Of a stretch of 64,000 nt of DNA, positions 55,622-63,418 are shown in pieces. The DNA lies in assembly GCF_001839655.2 (NCBI RefSeq), contig NZ_CP056087.1, positions 620,001 to 684,000 of the forward strand, read 5' to 3'. Each line of letters opens with the position of its first letter. The first letter of the stretch is position 1. The translations under genes were made by a program, and so were the position numbers. The DNA is from Pseudomonas argentinensis (lineage in GTDB: Bacteria; Pseudomonadota; Gammaproteobacteria; Pseudomonadales; Pseudomonadaceae). The notes beneath the pieces were generated by a model. The model did no database searches, was not told the DNA's origin, and saw only the letters and a list, made by a program, of their open reading frames with translations.

Positions 55622-56113
55622 ATGAGCGCACTGGTTGGCGTGATCATGGGTTCCAAATCCGACTGGAGCACCCTGAGCCATACCGTCGAGATGCTCGACA
55701 AGCTGGGCATTCCCAACGAGGTGAAGGTGGTGTCCGCCCACCGCACGCCGGATCTGCTGTTCCAGTACGCCGAACAAGCCGAGGGCCGTGGCATCCAGGT
55801 CATCATCGCCGGTGCCGGTGGCGCCGCCCACCTGCCGGGCATGTGTGCTGCCAAGACCCACCTGCCGGTGCTTGGCGTGCCGGTGCAGTCGTCCATGCTC
55901 TCGGGCGTCGACTCGCTGCTGTCCATCGTGCAGATGCCGGCCGGTATCCCGGTCGCCACCCTAGCCATCGGCAAGGCCGGCGCCATCAACGCTGCGCTGC
56001 TGGCGGCGAGCATCCTGGGTCACCAGCACCCGCAGTTCCACGCGGCGCTCAAGCAGTTCCGCGACGAGCAGACCAACGCCGTGCTGGAAAACCCGGACCC
56101 GAGGGCGCAGTGA
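55622..56113 (+). CDS. purE: N5-carboxyaminoimidazole ribonucleotide mutase
   Basis: A 163-residue class I Pur[26 protein letters not shown] and [18 protein letters not shown] (about 71-88) are the active-site segments. It moves the carboxyl group of N5-CAIR to form CAIR in purine synthesis. The stop overlaps the purK start as TGATG, so the two are translated together. Confidence 0.95.
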   Translation: MSALVGVIMGSKSDWSTLSHTVEMLDKLGIPNEVKVVSAHRTPDLLFQYAEQAEGRGIQVIIAGAGGAAHLPGMCAAKTHLPVLGVPVQSSMLSGVDSLLSIVQMPAGIPVATLAIGKAGAINAALLAASILGHQHPQFHAALKQFRDEQTNAVLENPDPRAQ

Positions 56114-57195
56114 TGAAGATCGGCGTGATCGGTGGCGGCCAGCTCGGTCGCATGTTGGCCCTGGCGGGTACTCCGCTGGGCATGAGTTTCGCGTTTCTCG
56201 ACCCGGCGCCGGATGCCTGTGCGCAAGCCCTGGGCGAGCATATCCGCGCTGATTACGGTGACCAGGATCACCTGCGCCAGCTGGCCGATGAAGTCGATCT
56301 GGTAACCTTCGAGTTCGAGAGCGTGCCGGCGGAAACCGTCGCCTTCCTGTCGCAGTTCGTGCCGGTCTATCCGAACGCCGAGTCGCTGCGCATCGCCCGG
56401 GATCGCTGGTTCGAGAAGTCGATGTTCAAGGACCTCGGCATTCCCACGCCGGCGTTCGCCGATATCCAGTCCCAGGCCGACCTGGATGCGGCGGTGGCCA
56501 GCATCGGCCTGCCGGCGGTGATGAAGACCCGCACCCTGGGCTATGACGGCAAGGGCCAGAAGGTGCTGCGCAAGCCCGAAGACGTCACCGGCGCCTTTGC
56601 CGAGCTGGGCAGCGTACCCTGCATCCTCGAAGGCTTCGTGCCCTTTACCGGGGAAGTATCGCTGGTCGCCGTGCGTGGCCGTGATGGCGAAACGCGCTTC
56701 TACCCGCTGGTGCACAACACCCACGACAGCGGCATTCTCAGCCTGTCGATCGCCAGCACCGCGCACCCACTGCAGGCACTGGCCGAAGATTACGTCGGCC
56801 GTGTGCTGGAGCAACTCGATTACGTCGGTGTATTGGCCTTCGAGTTCTTCGAGGTCGACGGTGGCCTGAAGGCCAACGAGATCGCGCCGCGGGTGCACAA
56901 CTCCGGGCACTGGACCATCGAAGGCGCCGAGTGCAGCCAGTTCGAGAACCACCTGCGTGCCGTCGCCGGCCTGCCGCTGGGCTCGACCGCCAAGGTCGGC
57001 GAGAGCGCCATGCTCAACTTCATCGGCAGCGTACCGGCTGTGGATAAGGTCACCGCCATCGACGAATGCCACCTGCATCACTACGGCAAGGCCTTCAAGG
57101 CCGGTCGCAAGGTCGGCCACGCCACCCTGCGCTGCGCGGACCGGGCGACCCTGGACAGCCGCATCGCCCAGGTGCAGGCGCTGATTCCAGGCTAG
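56113..57195 (+). CDS. purK: N5-carboxyaminoimidazole ribonucleotide synthase
   Basis: A 360-residue ATP-grasp enzyme. It starts [19 protein letters not shown] and has VMKTRTLGYDGKGQKVL and FEVDGGLKANEIAPRVHNSG (split near residues 250-270). It makes N5-CAIR from AIR, ATP and bicarbonate. It is the second gene of purEK and is followed by a strong terminator. Confidence 0.95.
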   Translation: MKIGVIGGGQLGRMLALAGTPLGMSFAFLDPAPDACAQALGEHIRADYGDQDHLRQLADEVDLVTFEFESVPAETVAFLSQFVPVYPNAESLRIARDRWFEKSMFKDLGIPTPAFADIQSQADLDAAVASIGLPAVMKTRTLGYDGKGQKVLRKPEDVTGAFAELGSVPCILEGFVPFTGEVSLVAVRGRDGETRFYPLVHNTHDSGILSLSIASTAHPLQALAEDYVGRVLEQLDYVGVLAFEFFEVDGGLKANEIAPRVHNSGHWTIEGAECSQFENHLRAVAGLPLGSTAKVGESAMLNFIGSVPAVDKVTAIDECHLHHYGKAFKAGRKVGHATLRCADRATLDSRIAQVQALIPG

Positions 57196-57250
57196 ATAGG
57201 CGCGGGCGAGGCAGGTTGAACCTCTGCGCCGTCGCTCTCGTCAGATGAAA

Positions 57251-57277
57251 GGCGCCGCAGCAGTGCGGCGCCTTTTT
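57251..57277 (+). terminator. Terminator of purEK
   Basis: GGCGCCGCA-GCAG-TGCGGCGCC is a perfect 9-bp stem followed by five T residues, 55 bp after the purK stop. Confidence 0.9.
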
Positions 57278-57294
57278 CAATTCTGGAGGGCATC

Positions 57295-57543
57295 ATGGGT
57301 ATTATCGGCACTATTCTAATCGGCCTGATCGTGGGTTTGATTGCCCGTTTCCTCAAGCCTGGCGACGACAGCATGGGCTGGATCATGACCATCCTGCTGG
57401 GTATCGGTGGCTCCATCGCCGCGACCTATGGTGGCCAGGCCCTGGGCATCTACCAGGCAGGTGAAGGCGCTGGTTTCATCGGCGCGGTGGTTGGTGCGAT
57501 CATCCTGCTGGTGATCTACGGCATGATCACCAAGAAGCGCTAA
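57295..57543 (+). CDS. GlsB/YeaQ/YmgE family small membrane protein
   Basis: An 82-residue protein with three hydrophobic, Gly-rich segments (IIGTILIGLIVGLIARFL, then WIMTILLGIGGSIAATYGG and AVVGAIILLVIYGMI). This matches the transglycosylase-associated YeaQ family of stress-related inner-membrane proteins. The start has a strong GGAGGG box. Its role is not established. Confidence 0.85.
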   Translation: MGIIGTILIGLIVGLIARFLKPGDDSMGWIMTILLGIGGSIAATYGGQALGIYQAGEGAGFIGAVVGAIILLVIYGMITKKR

Positions 57544-57609
57544 ACCGGTAGCCTGACGCATCGACGCCTGGCTGCTCCCTGTTGGCCATTACCACCGCGA
57601 GTCCCGTCG

Positions 57610-58143
57610 ATGCGTTACCTGTTGTTGGTCCTGCTGCTGCTGAGCGGCTTCGCCCGCGCCGAACTCCCCGAAACCGACTGGCTGGAGCTGATGCCCGAAG
57701 AGGATCAGCGCGCCCTTGAGCGGATGCCGGAAATCGTTCACAACGGCCCTGAGGGCGCCGGCACCTTCGACAGCAAGGGCGGTTTGAAACAGCAGGAAAA
57801 AGGCCTGCCCGCCGTCATGTATTCGGCCAAGACCGTGCCGGCCATGAACGGCAGGAAGATCCGCCTCGGGGGCTATCCGGTGCCGCTGGAAACCGACAAC
57901 GCCGGGCGCAGCACGCTGTTCTTTCTGGTGCCTTACCCAGGCGCCTGCATCCACGTCCCGCCACCGCCGCCCAACCAACTGGTGCTGGTGCGCTACCCCA
58001 AGGGCATCGCCCTCAACGATATCTACGAGCCGCTATGGGTCAATGGCACGCTGAAGATCGAAGCGGTCAGCAATGACCTGGCGGACGCCGCCTATGCGCT
58101 GGATGCCAACAGTGCGCGGATGGTCGAGGAAAGCGACCTGTGA
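57610..58143 (+). CDS. DUF3299-type secreted protein
   Basis: A 177-residue protein with a signal peptide (about 1-18, ending GFARA). The body has KIRLGGYPVPLETDN and the family signature YPGACIHVPPPPPNQLV (about 115-131). Proteins of this type are periplasmic or lipid-anchored and of unknown function, sometimes linked to ABC-type macrolide exporters; no such genes are near. It is followed by a terminator. Confidence 0.78.
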   Translation: MRYLLLVLLLLSGFARAELPETDWLELMPEEDQRALERMPEIVHNGPEGAGTFDSKGGLKQQEKGLPAVMYSAKTVPAMNGRKIRLGGYPVPLETDNAGRSTLFFLVPYPGACIHVPPPPPNQLVLVRYPKGIALNDIYEPLWVNGTLKIEAVSNDLADAAYALDANSARMVEESDL

Positions 58144-58150
58144 TGTGAAA

Positions 58151-58175
58151 ACGGCGCCTTGAGGGCGCCGTTTTT
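58151..58175. terminator. Terminator between converging genes
   Basis: ACGGCGCC-TTGAG-GGCGCCGT with AAAA before and TTTTT after is a clear terminator for the plus-strand gene and also faces the end of the minus-strand lipase gene. Confidence 0.9.
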
Positions 58176-58184
58176 CTTTTCGGC

Positions 58185-59336
58185 TCAGGAGCGTATGACC
58201 AGGTGCATGGCCTGACGGGCCATATCGACGACCGCCCTGGCGAGCAGATCGAGTACCCAGCGCAGGAAGAACGTGGTCACTTCAATGGTCGCGGGCACTG
58301 CACGGCCCAGGAACTTGAAGATTTTCACGATCAGGGCGCGGACGGAATCGCTGATGTCTTTGCAGATCTGGGCACCTTGCACCAGGATCCCGGCAATCTG
58401 ATCCAGCACCGTGACGCCGATGGTGATCGCGCTGCCGATGACGATATTGGCGGCCTTCTTGAGCAGGTACTGCATGGCCTTGGAGATCATCCACAACGTT
58501 GCCGCGGAAAACAGGGTCGGACCGTAGCTGGCGCTTTCCAGCCAGATATCGATTTCCCGATCCAGAGGCGGCTCCGGATTGCGGTAGAGCCCCCTCCAGC
58601 TGGCATCGCCAATCGATGGCAGGTAGGAGGTCATGCGGTGAGCGTCAGGGCTGATCTGCGCGCCCTTCCAGGGGATCATGCAGACATTGCCGGTAACCGG
58701 CACATGGCTGAACGGGAAGATCGGCACCATGCTCACCGGATCGGCGCTGTGGTAGACCCGGTGGATGTTGCTGGCGCCGAGCTTGCCGCTCAGGTGGCGT
58801 GCGAAGCCAGCCACCCCGGTGCGTGGTGAACCAAAGGTATAGAGCTTGATGCCGGCTACACCGAGTTCGCTCAGGTGATCGGCCGCCAGCGTGGCGAGGG
58901 CGCCGCCCAGGCTATGGCCAACGCAGTGCACGGTGCTGGGGTTGCGGCCGCGCATGAAGTTATCGATATCGCCACGCAGCGATTTGAACGTTTCGTTGAA
59001 GCCTGCGTGAACCGGCCAGGTGCTCGGCCCACGTTGCAGGCCGGCGTTCGCATCGGTCAGAGCGTCGGCAATGCTGTCGGTGCCGCGAAATGCCAGCAGC
59101 ATCTCCCCTTGGCGGCCGCCCACGCCCTGCACGGCGTAGGCGAATCCGGTACGCGTACGGAAAATCGCGCCGCTGGTTCCACTGGCCATTTGCAGATTGG
59201 AAAAGTCGAACGAGTTGCTCAGCCCGAGACGGGCGGCTTCATCCGCTATACCTCCCATCGGTGACACGGCGGCGTCTTTGACCGTGTAGACGTGAGTGGC
59301 GATTTGCGCGGATTGTTTGGGGCTCAGGGGGTTCAC
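58185..59336 (-). CDS. Class 3 lipase, probable type VI secretion phospholipase effector
   Basis: A 383-residue protein without a signal peptide. The lipase domain (about 60-245) has LLAFRGTDSIADALTDAN, the nucleophile elbow CVGHSLGGALATLAA (Ser142), Asp near SADPVSMVP (about 199) and His in DAHRMTSY (about 233). The C-terminal 110 residues hold three to four hydrophobic helices (for example ANIVIGSAITIGVTVLDQIA) that may insert into a membrane. Lipase_3 proteins of this kind next to PAAR-like and TIGR02270-type genes are often type VI effectors. The start is GTG at 59336 with AAGGA 8 nt upstream. The gene before it is a candidate immunity gene. Confidence 0.75.
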   Translation of the reverse strand: MNPLSPKQSAQIATHVYTVKDAAVSPMGGIADEAARLGLSNSFDFSNLQMASGTSGAIFRTRTGFAYAVQGVGGRQGEMLLAFRGTDSIADALTDANAGLQRGPSTWPVHAGFNETFKSLRGDIDNFMRGRNPSTVHCVGHSLGGALATLAADHLSELGVAGIKLYTFGSPRTGVAGFARHLSGKLGASNIHRVYHSADPVSMVPIFPFSHVPVTGNVCMIPWKGAQISPDAHRMTSYLPSIGDASWRGLYRNPEPPLDREIDIWLESASYGPTLFSAATLWMISKAMQYLLKKAANIVIGSAITIGVTVLDQIAGILVQGAQICKDISDSVRALIVKIFKFLGRAVPATIEVTTFFLRWVLDLLARAVVDMARQAMHLVIRS

Positions 59337-59369
59337 AGCCGAATCCTTCTGGTCTGGTGAGAGAGGGCG

Positions 59370-59840
59370 CTATTGGATAACGCAGATACCAAAGGTCTCT
59401 GTTTCAGGGTACGCGACGGGCTCGCTATTGAGCTCACAGATGAACTTCAATGGCCGATTCTTTACTTCGCCCAGGTTGTCGTAGTTGTGCTTGGTGAAGA
59501 CCCAGCCTTTGTGGTCCTTGCCTTGGTAACGAAGCGTCAGACGCTGGCCGATCACCGGTTCATGGGGCATGAAGCCGGCGGTCAGTGACTTGGCCGTCAC
59601 GGCCGGAAAATGGAAGCGACCCTGTGCATCGCTTTTCACCGAGTTCTTGCGGTGCTCGTTCTTCCAGTGCCAGTGATACTCCTGCTCGATCTCCACGCCT
59701 TGCGCGGGCTTGCCATCGAGCAACACGGTGCCCTCGACCTCGGAGAACAGATAAAGCGTCTTGGAAAAAGCCATGGCGTAACCCTGTGTGAGTAGTCCGA
59801 TAAGCAGCAATGTGCAGCAGGAAAGTGTTTTGCGGTTCAA
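59370..59840 (-). CDS. Periplasmic protein with transthyretin-like fold, candidate lipase immunity protein
   Basis: A 156-residue protein starting at TTG, with a signal peptide (about 1-24, ending YAMA). The mature part looks like a carboxypeptidase-regulatory-type beta sandwich (EGTVLLDGKPAQGVEIEQEY, then SDAQGRFHFPAV), similar to DUF6795 proteins. It sits 33 bp before the lipase gene on the same strand. A periplasmic location is what is needed to neutralise a periplasm-acting phospholipase, so immunity is plausible but unproven. Its TTG start overlaps the stop of a small upstream frame (TTGA). Confidence 0.65.
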   Translation of the reverse strand: MNRKTLSCCTLLLIGLLTQGYAMAFSKTLYLFSEVEGTVLLDGKPAQGVEIEQEYHWHWKNEHRKNSVKSDAQGRFHFPAVTAKSLTAGFMPHEPVIGQRLTLRYQGKDHKGWVFTKHNYDNLGEVKNRPLKFICELNSEPVAYPETETFGICVIQ

Positions 59841-60037
59841 GGTCGTTCCCTCGCCGAGTGGCTGAGCGTTCCGGGACGTGCCGCAGGTTGATTGCTGCGG
59901 CGGAGCGAAATCAGCGGCGCTATGCGCAGACTGACGGAGTGGTCGTGCTTGTCAGCAGGCGGTTTCTTCGAGCGGGATTTCTGCCCATGGCTGGCGCTGC
60001 AGTATAGCGACGAGGCCAGCTGGGATTTCTTGAGCAT
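59837..60037 (-). CDS. Small protein of 66 residues, unknown
   Basis: This frame begins at ATG 60037 with AAGGAG 9 nt upstream and ends with TGA overlapping the TTG start of the next gene. That spacing is typical of translational coupling. The product starts MLKKSQLASSLYCSASHGQK and is basic and Ser/Arg-rich with no domain I recognise. It could be a real small protein, a leader peptide, or the remnant of a longer gene. Confidence 0.45.
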   Translation of the reverse strand: MLKKSQLASSLYCSASHGQKSRSKKPPADKHDHSVSLRIAPLISLRRSNQPAARPGTLSHSARERP

Positions 60038-60072
60038 GTTCGCACTCTCCTTGTGTCGTTGATCGCCTGGGC

Positions 60073-61308
60073 TCAGCAGCCCAGCAATCGCTTTTGCCGG
60101 CGTGCCGGCGCATCCGTTGCAAACAGCATGCTGGTCGGCTGGTAGCGCGCCAGCAAGCTGGCCGCTGCACGTCTCTGCCGCTGTGTACCGCTGCGCAGCA
60201 CGGCCATGCACTGTCTCTCGCTGAACGGCTGGCCCAGCAGATACCCGGTGCCTGGCTGCAAGCTGTGCTGCTGGCCTTGCCACCATTGCTCCACCTGCTG
60301 CGGATCGGGCCAGGGCAGATCGATGTCCGGATCCATGGCGACGTTGGCGTCGGACGGATCATCGGTAGGGCCTTCGTCGTAGTCGGGATAGACGTCTAAT
60401 TCCAGGTCGAGTTCCGCGAGGTCGGCGCCGGTGATCAGGCTGAAGGCTTCACCCGCCGCGCGGGCTGTGGGCAGTTCGTGCATCTGCCGGATCAGCCAGG
60501 GAACGGTCTGCGGGTCGCCGAGCAGGCCGATGGCCTGGATCGCCATATGGCGGTGCGCCGCGCTCTGCATCAGGCCGCGCAGCCAGGCGATGCTGGCCTC
60601 CCGGGGTTGCCAGGCAAGCAGTACCTCGAGCGCGGGCCGGCGCCGTTCACCCGGCTGTTCGGCGAACAGGCGCAGGTTGCCGAGCGCTTCCTGATCACCC
60701 ATCTGGGCGCTGGCCCAGTTGCTCCAGAAACGTACGTCGTCGTCGCCATGCAGGCGGTGCTGACGCAGCGGTTGCAGCAGGTCGCGACGCCGCAGGGTGC
60801 CAGCCAGCCGGGCCGCGGCAGCCAGTACGCTGGCATCACCGTGGCCAAGGGCCGAGAGCAGCGCCGGGCCGGGATCCCTGCCGTGCAGGGTAAGGATAGC
60901 CAGGGCGATCCGGCGGCGCTGCGCGTCCGTGGCATGCAGGTCGGCCTCGACCCGTACCGAGACCTCGTGCCACTCCAGCCAACCCAGTGCGGCGACAAGA
61001 AACGGCTCGCCCTCGGGGTTGGTATGCAGATGCTGGTAAAGCGTTTCCAAGGCGCTGTCGTTGCTCAGCCGCAGTGCCAACGCAGCCGTAGCGAATACTT
61101 CGCCCTGGGCGTATGGGTTCAGTTGCTCCAGCAACAGGTGAAGCCCCTTGAGGCCGGCGATCTGCAGGCCATCGAGATGGGCCTCGATCCGCTCGTCCAG
61201 GTCGCCGAGATGGGCCAGGTCATAATGCGGCGCGCCGACGGCGTAGCTGCGCAGGCCGGCGAGGAAGGCGGCTTCTTCGGTGTGCTGGTCGAGGATGGTG
61301 GCGATCAT
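60073..61308 (-). CDS. TIGR02270-type HEAT-repeat protein of type VI secretion clusters
   Basis: A 411-residue helical-repeat protein. Repeating alpha-helical units run through about 50-300 (for example LALRLSNDSALETLYQHLHT, RRIALAILTLHGRDPGPALL, IQAIGLLGDPQTVPWLIRQM). An acidic linker (ELDLELDVYPDYDEGPTDDP) precedes a basic C-terminal tail (RQRRAAASLLARY). Such proteins are found beside DUF4150 and ketosynthase-like genes and are thought to help load effectors. The start at 61308 overlaps the propeller gene stop by 1 bp (TAATG). Confidence 0.78.
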   Translation of the reverse strand: MIATILDQHTEEAAFLAGLRSYAVGAPHYDLAHLGDLDERIEAHLDGLQIAGLKGLHLLLEQLNPYAQGEVFATAALALRLSNDSALETLYQHLHTNPEGEPFLVAALGWLEWHEVSVRVEADLHATDAQRRRIALAILTLHGRDPGPALLSALGHGDASVLAAAARLAGTLRRRDLLQPLRQHRLHGDDDVRFWSNWASAQMGDQEALGNLRLFAEQPGERRRPALEVLLAWQPREASIAWLRGLMQSAAHRHMAIQAIGLLGDPQTVPWLIRQMHELPTARAAGEAFSLITGADLAELDLELDVYPDYDEGPTDDPSDANVAMDPDIDLPWPDPQQVEQWWQGQQHSLQPGTGYLLGQPFSERQCMAVLRSGTQRQRRAAASLLARYQPTSMLFATDAPARRQKRLLGC

Positions 61309-62204
61309 TACTCGACTCGGGCCCACGAAGTACCGTCGAAGGCCAGGATGTCATTTTCCCCGATGGACCAGAGCAGCCCATCTGCACTACTCAAGCTGTG
61401 GCAACTATTGGGGATCAAATCACCGAAGTCGACCAGTTCGAGCTGGTCTCCGTTGAGCCAGTACAGTGCGTGGAGTGTAGAGATATAAAGCTTGCCCGCG
61501 AACCACTCGAGATCCCATAGATCCGAATCGGTTGCCTCATGATCGATGGTTTCCCATTGATCGTTTTTACCCTTCAAAAGAATGCCATGCATGCCGCAGG
61601 CATAAACCCAGCCATCGTCGGCACAGCACACCCGAGTGAGGTTTATGTTGGTAGGGCTGGCGCAGTTCTTCCAGGTTTTACCGTCGAAATGCCAGATTTC
61701 GCCATACCAGCCGACGGCGTAGATATCTTGCTCGCTGTAGCCATGAATGGATTCGAAGCCGAAAACCATGTCCTTGGCTGGCTGGTCAGGCATGTCGCCG
61801 TGTAGGACGATCCAATTGCCCGGGCTTTCGCGCTTGAATACCTGACGATCCATGCCACAGACATAGGCGAACCCGCCGATATTGCGTATCTCTCGCATGA
61901 TACTGAGCGTTACGCCCGGACAGGCTATCTGCTCATCGTAATCGTCGTTGTTGCCCATCACGCGAATATTGCCGTGCTCGCCTAGCGCCATGGCTTGGTC
62001 TTTTGGGGTTTGAGTAACGCAGATCGAATGAGCGTTCCAGCGGCCTATCTCATACATGCCCCATCCGCCATTGTCCCAGGCATAAAAAGAGGTATGTGGT
62101 AAGCCGTCTGACGCGAGATCAGGGTCAATGCACAAGACATAAGCGAGGTCGCCGTAGCGCACAGCCCCGCTGCGGTAACGGTAACCAACATCCTTGAACA
62201 TCAT
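61308..62204 (-). CDS. Beta-propeller protein, candidate immunity protein for the PAAR-GHH toxin
   Basis: A 298-residue protein of short beta repeats with Trp/Gly patterns (YAVGWYGEIWHFDGKTWKNC, VYACGMHGILLKGKNDQWET, LWSIGENDILAFDGTSWARV), like kelch- or WD-type propellers. It has no signal peptide and is cytoplasmic. It starts within the last bases of the toxin gene (ATGA overlap), the usual place of an immunity gene. Codon choice is visibly less GC-rich than in the flanking genes, as in the toxin's C-terminal half. Immunity is inferred. Confidence 0.65.
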   Translation of the reverse strand: MMFKDVGYRYRSGAVRYGDLAYVLCIDPDLASDGLPHTSFYAWDNGGWGMYEIGRWNAHSICVTQTPKDQAMALGEHGNIRVMGNNDDYDEQIACPGVTLSIMREIRNIGGFAYVCGMDRQVFKRESPGNWIVLHGDMPDQPAKDMVFGFESIHGYSEQDIYAVGWYGEIWHFDGKTWKNCASPTNINLTRVCCADDGWVYACGMHGILLKGKNDQWETIDHEATDSDLWDLEWFAGKLYISTLHALYWLNGDQLELVDFGDLIPNSCHSLSSADGLLWSIGENDILAFDGTSWARVE

Positions 62205-63418
62205 CGTGTGATACTCCCTGGGTTATCTATTGATCGTTTGCCCTTGTCGTATTGCTGCCAAGCTTTCTCGGCAACCTTGCTTTCGGTTCTACCACTGGGT
62301 GACGAGGGTATTTTCGTGTCTGGTTTCACGCCCACTTCTGGGCTGGAGTGGTAGGCATTGAGTTGTGACTCCAGGCACTTCTGATCGCACCCGCCCTGAA
62401 AGACCATATTCACTGACGCGGCCCCGCATTCGGTGGCCTGGCGCAAGGTCCATGTACCGTCAGGAGCCAGTTTCTTTGCCCTGACGCCTTGGTAGGTATG
62501 CATCAAACCGTGGGTCGCGGTCGTATTGTCAGGGCCTTCCGCGCATACGCAGGGTGCTCGATCAAGGTCATATTTCGAGTTCTTGAACTGTGCCCGCAAG
62601 GAGCCACCTTCTTTGCGGGTACCTGGCTCAAGGAACGCCGAAGCCTCTATGAGGTGGTGGCCCGTTTGGCCAGGGCAACAGCCCGGCTGGCGGGTTTTGC
62701 CGCGGCCTTTGGGTTTGTAGGGCGTTAGCATGCAGCGCCGAGCCTGCAGGCATTTGTTGGCTCGATTCTTACTAGCGAGTTGCTCGTAGGCGCTCTTGAG
62801 CGATGCATTGGCCTGGGTTCTGGCCGCAGAGCCCTTGGCGGTAAGCGCCCGCGCTTTTTGGGCTTTCACCAGTTCCGTGGTAGGCGGGCATGGGTCCCCA
62901 TCCCCATGAGGGGTGTATTCCTTACAGGCATCCTTCTCTTTCTTGATGTCTTCCTTGCATGGCCCTTCACCCTTGCTTACCGCCATCTGATCCAGATACG
63001 GCCAGGTCGGTGTATTCCCTGGAAACGACCCATGGTTATGGGTCGTCAAATCCATATGCCGCACCACGTTCTTGCCTTCGAACTTGACGTCCATCGACCA
63101 GGAGGTGAAGTACACCTTGCCCTTGATCTTGCCCGTGATGATGCCTTTCTTCGGCGCGCGGCCGGGTTCGTCGCCGTAGCTGGTCTTGTAGTAGCTCTTG
63201 TTCTTGAGCATCACTTCCTTGCGGGTGATGCGGATGGTGCGGGTGCCCTTGGTGGTGTCCTTGGACAGCCCGGTGTTGGGGTACGGGATCGGAATGCCCA
63301 GGGGCATGGGCGGCGTCTGCGGTGGGGTGAAGCAGACGTCGGGAAAGGCGGCGATGGACTTGCCGCTGGCCGCCTTGCAGGAAATCTCCCGGTTGTTGGC
63401 ATAGACCTCGTTGGCCAT
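62201..63418 (-). CDS. PAAR-like (DUF4150) protein with C-terminal GHH-type nuclease toxin
   Basis: A 405-residue type VI effector. The N-terminal DUF4150/PAAR-like domain (about 1-135) starts NEVYANNREISCKAASGKSI and has VCFTPPQTPPMPLGIPIPYP; it would cap the VgrG spike. A charged helical linker (about 150-225) follows. The C-terminal part has QTGHHLIEASAFLE (GHH at 253-255) and ATHGLMHTYQG, matching Tox-GHH2/HNH-like nuclease domains. Eleven or more cysteines in the toxin half may bind zinc or form disulfides. The start overlaps the ketosynthase stop by 1 bp (TGATG). Confidence 0.8.
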   Translation of the reverse strand: MANEVYANNREISCKAASGKSIAAFPDVCFTPPQTPPMPLGIPIPYPNTGLSKDTTKGTRTIRITRKEVMLKNKSYYKTSYGDEPGRAPKKGIITGKIKGKVYFTSWSMDVKFEGKNVVRHMDLTTHNHGSFPGNTPTWPYLDQMAVSKGEGPCKEDIKKEKDACKEYTPHGDGDPCPPTTELVKAQKARALTAKGSAARTQANASLKSAYEQLASKNRANKCLQARRCMLTPYKPKGRGKTRQPGCCPGQTGHHLIEASAFLEPGTRKEGGSLRAQFKNSKYDLDRAPCVCAEGPDNTTATHGLMHTYQGVRAKKLAPDGTWTLRQATECGAASVNMVFQGGCDQKCLESQLNAYHSSPEVGVKPDTKIPSSPSGRTESKVAEKAWQQYDKGKRSIDNPGSITR

